A DNA stretch of 28,672 bases, from assembly GCA_000754455.1 (NCBI GenBank), contig JNSE01000036.1:1-28672 (forward strand). The letters run 5' to 3'. Below the pieces are notes generated by a model that saw only the letters and a program-made list of their open reading frames with translations, was not told the origin of the DNA and did no database searches. The translations under genes and the position numbers were made by a program. The stretch comes from an actinobacterium acAMD-2 (GTDB lineage: Bacteria; Actinomycetota; Actinomycetes; UBA12327). This document shows positions 24,679-28,672 of this stretch, piece after piece (positions within the stretch are counted from its first letter, which is position 1; every line of letters starts with the position of its first letter).

Positions 24679-26533
24679 TCTTAATCACGTCCTCAATAAC
24701 GCCGGCAAGCTCTTCAGCCTTGAAGGGCAGCCCGCGGACTTGGTTGTAGGAAATGGCATCAACGAGGTACTTCGAGCGGACCAGCATGACGAGCTGTCCA
24801 AGGTTCATTTCTGGAATCAAGACCTTCTTGTAACGCTTCAATACTTCCTCGGTGTTAGCCGGGAAAGGATTCACGTGTCGGAAGTGTGCTTGAGCCACCT
24901 TGAGACCTGATTCGCGGACGCGACGGCATCCGGCACCGATGGGGCCGTACGTCGAACCCCAGCCCAAGACCAACACGTCTGCGTCGCCGGTGGGGTCATC
25001 GACTTCGAGAGGCTCAATGTCGTTGGCAATGCCATCGACCTTGGCCTGTCGAATACGGACCATGAAGTCGTGGTTGGCCGGGTCGTAGGAGATATTTCCG
25101 CTGCCGTCGGCCTTTTCGATGCCGCCGAGGCGGTGCTCGAGGCCTGCGGTGCCTGGGACGGCCCATGGGCGAGCCAAGGTTTCCGGATCACGCTTGAACG
25201 GCCAGAAGACCTCAGTCCCGTCAGCCAACGTGTGGTTGGGCTCGGTGGAGAAGTCGACGTGCAGATCAGGCAGGTCTTCCACGTTCGGAAGTGCCCACGG
25301 CTCGGAACCGTTGGCCAAGTAACCATCGGACAGCAAGAACACTGGTGTGCGGTACTTCGTGGCGATCCGGCACGCTTCAATCGCCGCATCAAAGCAGTCA
25401 ACAGGGCTCCGTGGTGCCACAACAGGAACAGGTGCTTCACCGTTGCGACCGAACATTGCTTGGAGCAAGTCAGATTGTTCGGTCTTGGTGGGCAACCCGG
25501 TGGATGGTCCACCGCGTTGAATGTCAATGACTACGAGCGGGAGTTCCATTGACACAGCAAGTCCGATGGTTTCCGACTTCAACGCAATGCCAGGACCCGA
25601 CGTCGTGGTGATCGCTAGCGCCCCGCCAAAGGATGCACCAAGAGCAGCCCCGATGCCCGCGATCTCATCTTCGGCCTGGAAAGTGACGACACCGAACTGC
25701 TTGTGCTTGCTCAGTTCGTGCAAGATGTCGCTGGCGGGCGTGATCGGGTAGGCACCGAGGTAAACCGGCAGTCCCGAGAGTTCGCCGGCCGCGATCAAAC
25801 CGTAGGAAAGTGCGGTGTTGCCAGTGATGTTTCGGTAGGTTCCGGCATCCATCGGGGCCGGCTTGACCTCGTAGGAAACCGCGAAATCTTCGGTGGTTTC
25901 ACCGAATGCGTGACCAGCTTTGAAGGCCGCCAAGTTGGCCGCCAGAATGTCTGGCTTTTTGCCAAATTTTTGATTCAAGAACTCAACGGTTCCATCGGTT
26001 GGGCGGTTATAGAGCCAGCACAACAGACCTAGCGCAAACATGTTCTTGCTGCGTTCGGCGTCCTTTTTCGACACATCAAATTCTTTGAGCGCTTCGACCG
26101 TCATGGACGTCAAAGCGATCGGGTGCACGTGGAAGCTGTCGAGTGAACCATCTTCAATCGGGTTGGATTCGTAGCCGACTTTTTGCAGAGCGCGCTTGGT
26201 GAATTCATCCGTGTTGACGATGATCGAGCCACCGCGAGGAACGTCGGCGATGTTCGCCTTGAGCGCTGCCGGGTTCATGGCCACGAGCACATTGGGGGCA
26301 TCGCCTGGCGTCATGATGTCGCGACTGGCAAAGTGAAGTTGGAAACTTGAGACTCCAGCCAGGGTTCCGGCAGGTGCTCGGATCTCTGCGGGGAAGTTGG
26401 GTAACGTGGAAAGGTCGTTACCGAAGGTGGCGGTTTCTGAGGTGAATCGGTCACCCGTAAGTTGCATTCCATCGCCGGAGTCGCCGGCAAATCGGATGAT
26501 GACGCGATCGAGGGGCACGACCTGCTTGGTCAC
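24671..26533 (-). CDS. korA: 2-oxoacid:ferredoxin oxidoreductase alpha subunit, gamma-alpha fusion (KorA)
   Basis: The 620-residue protein is a fusion. The N-terminal gamma domain (about 10-190) starts with IRFAGDSGDGMQLTGDRF. The alpha domain begins around 245 (YGLIAAGELSGLPVYLGAYP, then ITPASDILHEL). The substrate-site loop RGGPSTGLPTKTEQSDLLQA is seen near 355, as in mycobacterial KorA, which acts on 2-oxoglutarate. Pyruvate or branched-chain substrates cannot be excluded from sequence alone. GTG 26533 is preceded by AAGGA about 8-10 bases away. The gene diverges from the nuoB-like gene with only about 100 bases between them, so the two units may be co-regulated. Confidence 0.94.
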   Translation of the reverse strand: MTKQVVPLDRVIIRFAGDSGDGMQLTGDRFTSETATFGNDLSTLPNFPAEIRAPAGTLAGVSSFQLHFASRDIMTPGDAPNVLVAMNPAALKANIADVPRGGSIIVNTDEFTKRALQKVGYESNPIEDGSLDSFHVHPIALTSMTVEALKEFDVSKKDAERSKNMFALGLLCWLYNRPTDGTVEFLNQKFGKKPDILAANLAAFKAGHAFGETTEDFAVSYEVKPAPMDAGTYRNITGNTALSYGLIAAGELSGLPVYLGAYPITPASDILHELSKHKQFGVVTFQAEDEIAGIGAALGASFGGALAITTTSGPGIALKSETIGLAVSMELPLVVIDIQRGGPSTGLPTKTEQSDLLQAMFGRNGEAPVPVVAPRSPVDCFDAAIEACRIATKYRTPVFLLSDGYLANGSEPWALPNVEDLPDLHVDFSTEPNHTLADGTEVFWPFKRDPETLARPWAVPGTAGLEHRLGGIEKADGSGNISYDPANHDFMVRIRQAKVDGIANDIEPLEVDDPTGDADVLVLGWGSTYGPIGAGCRRVRESGLKVAQAHFRHVNPFPANTEEVLKRYKKVLIPEMNLGQLVMLVRSKYLVDAISYNQVRGLPFKAEELAGVIEDVIKSV

Positions 26534-26570
26534 GGAGCCGTCCTTGTCTTAAGTGTCGATTTGAACCGCT

Positions 26571-26598
26571 TTGACCCTACCGGAGCGTAAGTTAGGAC
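26571..26598 (+). promoter_or_regulatory. Candidate promoter for the nuoB/C/I-like unit, overlapping a divergent korA promoter
   Basis: TTGACC (26571-26576) and TAGGAC (26593-26598) are 16 bases apart, a fair match to housekeeping actinobacterial promoters. Transcription would start near 26605, about 30 bases before the gene. On the other strand, TAGGGT (26574-26579) could be the korA -10 element, so the two promoters would share bases. The whole korA to nuoB-like gap is about 100 bases. Confidence 0.45.
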
Positions 26599-26634
26599 TG
26601 CTGACCGAGGAAGCCATCGAAAGGAGCCACTGTG

Positions 26635-27078
26635 ATGCAGGACACAACGCCTGTTGCTGTAGTGGTCGATGGGCAACCAGTGCATCTGTGGGCTGTGGAA
26701 GCGGGCTTGGCGTGCTGTGGAGTGGAGTATGCGGCTGCGACGACTCTGATCAGCCAGTTACAAGCCCAGACGTCGATAGATCTTGATGCGTTTGCCTCCG
26801 GTGACAGCGACAGTGCCAACGTATTAGTGGTGTCCGGCACTGTGACCACAGCCTTAGCGCCGTACGTCGTGGCTTTGTATCAACGCATGGGTCCGGGAGC
26901 GCGAGTGATGTCCTTTGGGGCCTGCGCTGCCACGGGTGGACCGTACTGGGATTCCTACGCCGTTGTGGATGGAGTCGATCGCCTCGTTCCCGTCGATGTG
27001 TATGTACCGGGGTGTCCACCTAGTCCGGAAGCGTTGATCGACGGATTACGCACTTTGTTGTTGGACGTTCGCGCATGA
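26635..27078 (+). CDS. Compact NuoB paralog (N2-type [4Fe-4S] protein)
   Basis: The 147-residue protein is a short relative of NuoB. All four N2 ligands are kept: adjacent Cys27-Cys28 (GLACCGVEY), Cys97 (GACAATGGPYWDSY) and Cys127 (YVPGCPPSPEALIDG). Compared with the operon NuoB (184 residues) it lacks the extended C-terminal helix and has a shorter N-terminus. AAGGAG (26621-26626) favours ATG 26635 (8-base spacing); GTG 26632 is possible. It overlaps the next gene by ATGA. Streptomyces carries a larger second nuo set near kor and htpX, and this seems a cut-down version. It could equally be described as a NuoB-like small subunit of a hydrogenase-type module, but no large subunit is present here. 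Confidence 0.88.
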   Translation: MQDTTPVAVVVDGQPVHLWAVEAGLACCGVEYAAATTLISQLQAQTSIDLDAFASGDSDSANVLVVSGTVTTALAPYVVALYQRMGPGARVMSFGACAATGGPYWDSYAVVDGVDRLVPVDVYVPGCPPSPEALIDGLRTLLLDVRA

Positions 27079-27506
27079 CAATGAATGCATGGATCACGAC
27101 CTTTGATGCCGATGTGGCGACTGACACTGTCGGCCTTGAGCTCTACGACGTTGACGTTTCGTGCTGGGCCGAAGCGTTGAAGGCATTGAAGGTGGAGCAC
27201 GACTTCGCCCGCTTGGAATTCATCGCGGGCGTTGATCGTGGCGAGGGGGAGTGTGAGGTGGTGGCGCTGCTGAGTGATGCAACAGCGCGAACCATTGCCG
27301 TGCGTGCCCGAGTGAGCAGTGGTCAGGTAGTCGGCTCGGTGGTTGATGCATTCCCTGGCGCGGCGTGGCATGAGCGTGAATTGGCAGAAATGTTTGGGGT
27401 TGAGCTTTCATCTGGACCGGCTGAGCACTTGCTGTTGGCCGAGGGTGGACCCGAACACCCGCTGTTGAAGTCCTTTTCACTTATCGCAGAACCCAAGGCA
27501 CGTTGA
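27075..27506 (+). CDS. Compact NuoC paralog
   Basis: The 143-residue protein matches the core of NuoC. The hallmark WHERELAEMFGVEL is at 98-111, in the place of WHERETYDFFG in the operon NuoC. It ends with LLKSFSLIAEPKAR in place of the longer RKDYPLGGIPVEF tail. The N-terminal region (about 1-90) has the mixed alpha/beta pattern of the family, with no Fe-S ligands, as expected. ATG 27075 overlaps the nuoB-like stop (ATGA); ATG 27081 is an alternative start. In complex I and related hydrogenases NuoC ties the B/I/D subunits together, so its retention suggests a physical complex with the neighbouring B and I proteins. Confidence 0.82.
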   Translation: MTMNAWITTFDADVATDTVGLELYDVDVSCWAEALKALKVEHDFARLEFIAGVDRGEGECEVVALLSDATARTIAVRARVSSGQVVGSVVDAFPGAAWHERELAEMFGVELSSGPAEHLLLAEGGPEHPLLKSFSLIAEPKAR

Positions 27507-27844
27507 TGAATAGCCAGCCCCGGCGTGGATCGATTGCGCTCAACCCGCCTGATTGCACCTCGTGCATGTTGTGTGTGAAGGAATGTCCCGACAAGTGCAT
27601 TCACATTGAATCCCATCCAGTCGTGCAAGAAACTGGCGGTGCCCGACCGGTCACTGTGCAACATCTCGATCGCTTCGCTATTGATTTTGGTCTGTGTATG
27701 TATTGCGGCATCTGTATCGACGTGTGTCCGTTTGATGCCTTGGCTTGGGTGGGCCAATCCACTCCTAGTGCTGCGACGGGAAGTGGTTCCTTGATGCACG
27801 AGATGGATCAACTTGCTACCGGGTGGAACTCATCAGATGATTGA
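27506..27844 (+). CDS. Compact NuoI paralog, 2[4Fe-4S] ferredoxin-type protein
   Basis: The 112-residue protein carries two complete cluster motifs: Cys17, Cys20, Cys23, Cys27 (CTSCMLCVKECP) and Cys64, Cys67, Cys70, Cys74 (CMYCGICIDVCPFDAL). An extra Cys31 follows the first motif. Between them is a 36-residue spacer similar to that in NuoI. It lacks the N-terminal membrane-touching helix and the long C-terminus of the operon NuoI (193 residues), so it may be soluble. ATG 27506 shares a base with the nuoC-like stop (TGATG); a TTG one codon earlier is less likely. It could act as the electron entry point from ferredoxin or directly from KorAB, a role inferred from context only. Confidence 0.88.
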   Translation: MNSQPRRGSIALNPPDCTSCMLCVKECPDKCIHIESHPVVQETGGARPVTVQHLDRFAIDFGLCMYCGICIDVCPFDALAWVGQSTPSAATGSGSLMHEMDQLATGWNSSDD

Positions 27845-27879
27845 TAGCGAAGTACACGCGCGACACGAGGTGAGCTGAC

Positions 27880-28672
27880 ATGAATTACAACCGATTGAAG
27901 ACAGCAATCTTGTTGGTTGCGCTCAGTGGACTCCTTCTCGTGATCGGATCGGTGCTCGGTGGTACGACGGGGTTGTTCATCGGGTTGCTCATCGCTCTGG
28001 GCACCAATGGCTATGCCTACTTCAATAGCGACAAGCTCGCGCTGAAGTCGATGCGCGCTTATGCCGTGACGGAAAATGATCAGCCCGCGATGTATCGCAT
28101 CGTGCGTGAACTTTCGATGCAAGCCGGCCAGCCCATGCCCCGGCTCTATATGTCACCAACGCAAGCCCCTAATGCGTTTGCTACTGGTCGAAATCCCCAG
28201 AACGCAGCTGTGTGCTGCACCGAGGGAATCATGCAGTTGTTGGACGAACGCGAACTGCGTGGAGTTCTCGGGCATGAACTATGCCATGTGTATAACCGCG
28301 ATATTTTGATTGCTTCGGTGGCGGCCACGATCGCGAGTGTCATTATGTTTATGGTGCAGTTTTCTTGGTTGATTCCTATGGGCGGAAATGACGATCGTGA
28401 CCGCAATCCTTTTGCTGGTTTGATTATTTTGATCCTGGGTCCCATCGCTGCAACGATCGTGCAGTTTGCGATCAGTCGCTCGCGCGAGTATGACGCTGAT
28501 GAATCGGGCGCTTTGTTAACCCAGGATCCGCTCGCACTTGCAAGCGCGTTGCGCAAACTGGAGCAGGGCACGGCTGATGCACCCCTCACGCCAGAGCCTG
28601 CGCTCCAGACGACCTCAGCGTTGATGATTGCCAATCCCTTCAATGCCGCCGGAATGACTCGACTTTTTTCTA
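27880..28672 (+). CDS. htpX: Membrane zinc metalloprotease HtpX (3' truncated by window end)
   Basis: The frame from ATG 27880, with GAGGTGA 6 bases upstream, is open to the window edge (264 residues so far; family length about 285-300). Two N-terminal helices (about 8-48) are followed by the zinc motif HELCH at 132-136 in GHELCHVYNRDILIA, with the third ligand Glu203 in SRSREYDADESGA. Further helices lie at about 142-167 and 179-198. Most homologues read HELSH; Ser to Cys in the fourth position of the motif is conservative. HtpX degrades damaged membrane proteins. It follows the NuoI-like gene by 35 bases, as in related actinobacteria, and may be co-transcribed with it. Confidence 0.93.
   Translation, partial: MNYNRLKTAILLVALSGLLLVIGSVLGGTTGLFIGLLIALGTNGYAYFNSDKLALKSMRAYAVTENDQPAMYRIVRELSMQAGQPMPRLYMSPTQAPNAFATGRNPQNAAVCCTEGIMQLLDERELRGVLGHELCHVYNRDILIASVAATIASVIMFMVQFSWLIPMGGNDDRDRNPFAGLIILILGPIAATIVQFAISRSREYDADESGALLTQDPLALASALRKLEQGTADAPLTPEPALQTTSALMIANPFNAAGMTRLFS

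Noticed and set aside
26635..27844. A [NiFe]-hydrogenase or formate hydrogenlyase module
   Set aside because: No large subunit with NiFe-binding CxxC motifs, no maturation genes and no membrane subunits are nearby. The motifs match NuoB, NuoC and NuoI.
1..28672. tRNA/rRNA genes, CRISPR arrays, insertion sequences, prophage or attachment sites
   Set aside because: Nothing resembling conserved RNA gene sequence, regularly spaced repeats, transposase motifs or flanking terminal repeats was seen on reading. A covariance-model or repeat search was not possible here.

Overview
The window looks like a chromosomal segment of an actinobacterium (class Actinomycetes). The evidence is a complete 14-gene complex I operon with long NuoH and NuoJ tails, futalosine-route menaquinone genes, a MenJ-type geranylgeranyl reductase, a fused-alpha/gamma KorA with KorB, a second set of Nuo-like genes, and HtpX. 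From memory, the order menG - menJ - (nuoA-N) - polyprenyl synthase - (kor) - (nuo2) - htpX is shared with Streptomyces, and in abbreviated form with Mycobacterium. GC content is moderate to high by eye. Lineage below class cannot be read from the sequence alone.

Layout, left to right. Positions 1-333 hold the 3' end of a probable secreted protein, followed by a strong hairpin. Positions 476-5032 hold a menaquinone block on the plus strand: mqnC, a frameshifted polytopic membrane protein of glycosyltransferase-39 type, an amidohydrolase that may be the aminofutalosine deaminase, and menG. A near-perfect Rex-type redox operator lies at 5082-5099, just upstream of menJ. Then come nuoA to nuoN (6542-21715), tightly packed with mostly 1-8 nt overlaps, and a long-chain polyprenyl diphosphate synthase (21726-22736). 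Convergent to this is a minus-strand korA-korB-rarD unit (26533-22733). Divergent from korA is a plus-strand unit with compact paralogs of NuoB, NuoC and NuoI (26635-27844), followed by htpX, which runs off the right edge.

Together the genes describe one respiratory programme. The Mqn enzymes make the quinone head group. The polyprenyl synthase makes the tail, MenG methylates the ring and MenJ saturates the tail. Complex I feeds NADH electrons into that quinone. KorAB is a CoA-dependent 2-oxoacid:ferredoxin oxidoreductase, so it supplies reduced ferredoxin. The most unusual item is the reduced NuoB/C/I set opposite korAB. It keeps every visible Fe-S ligand but has no NuoD, NuoH or membrane-arm partner beside it, and could be a ferredoxin-linked module. 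Other points to check are the Rex operator, the rarD gene whose only sensible start is a CTG inside a CTGA overlap with korB, and the frameshift in the membrane protein gene. No tRNA, rRNA, CRISPR array, insertion sequence or attachment site was recognised. No gap between genes exceeds 150 bases.
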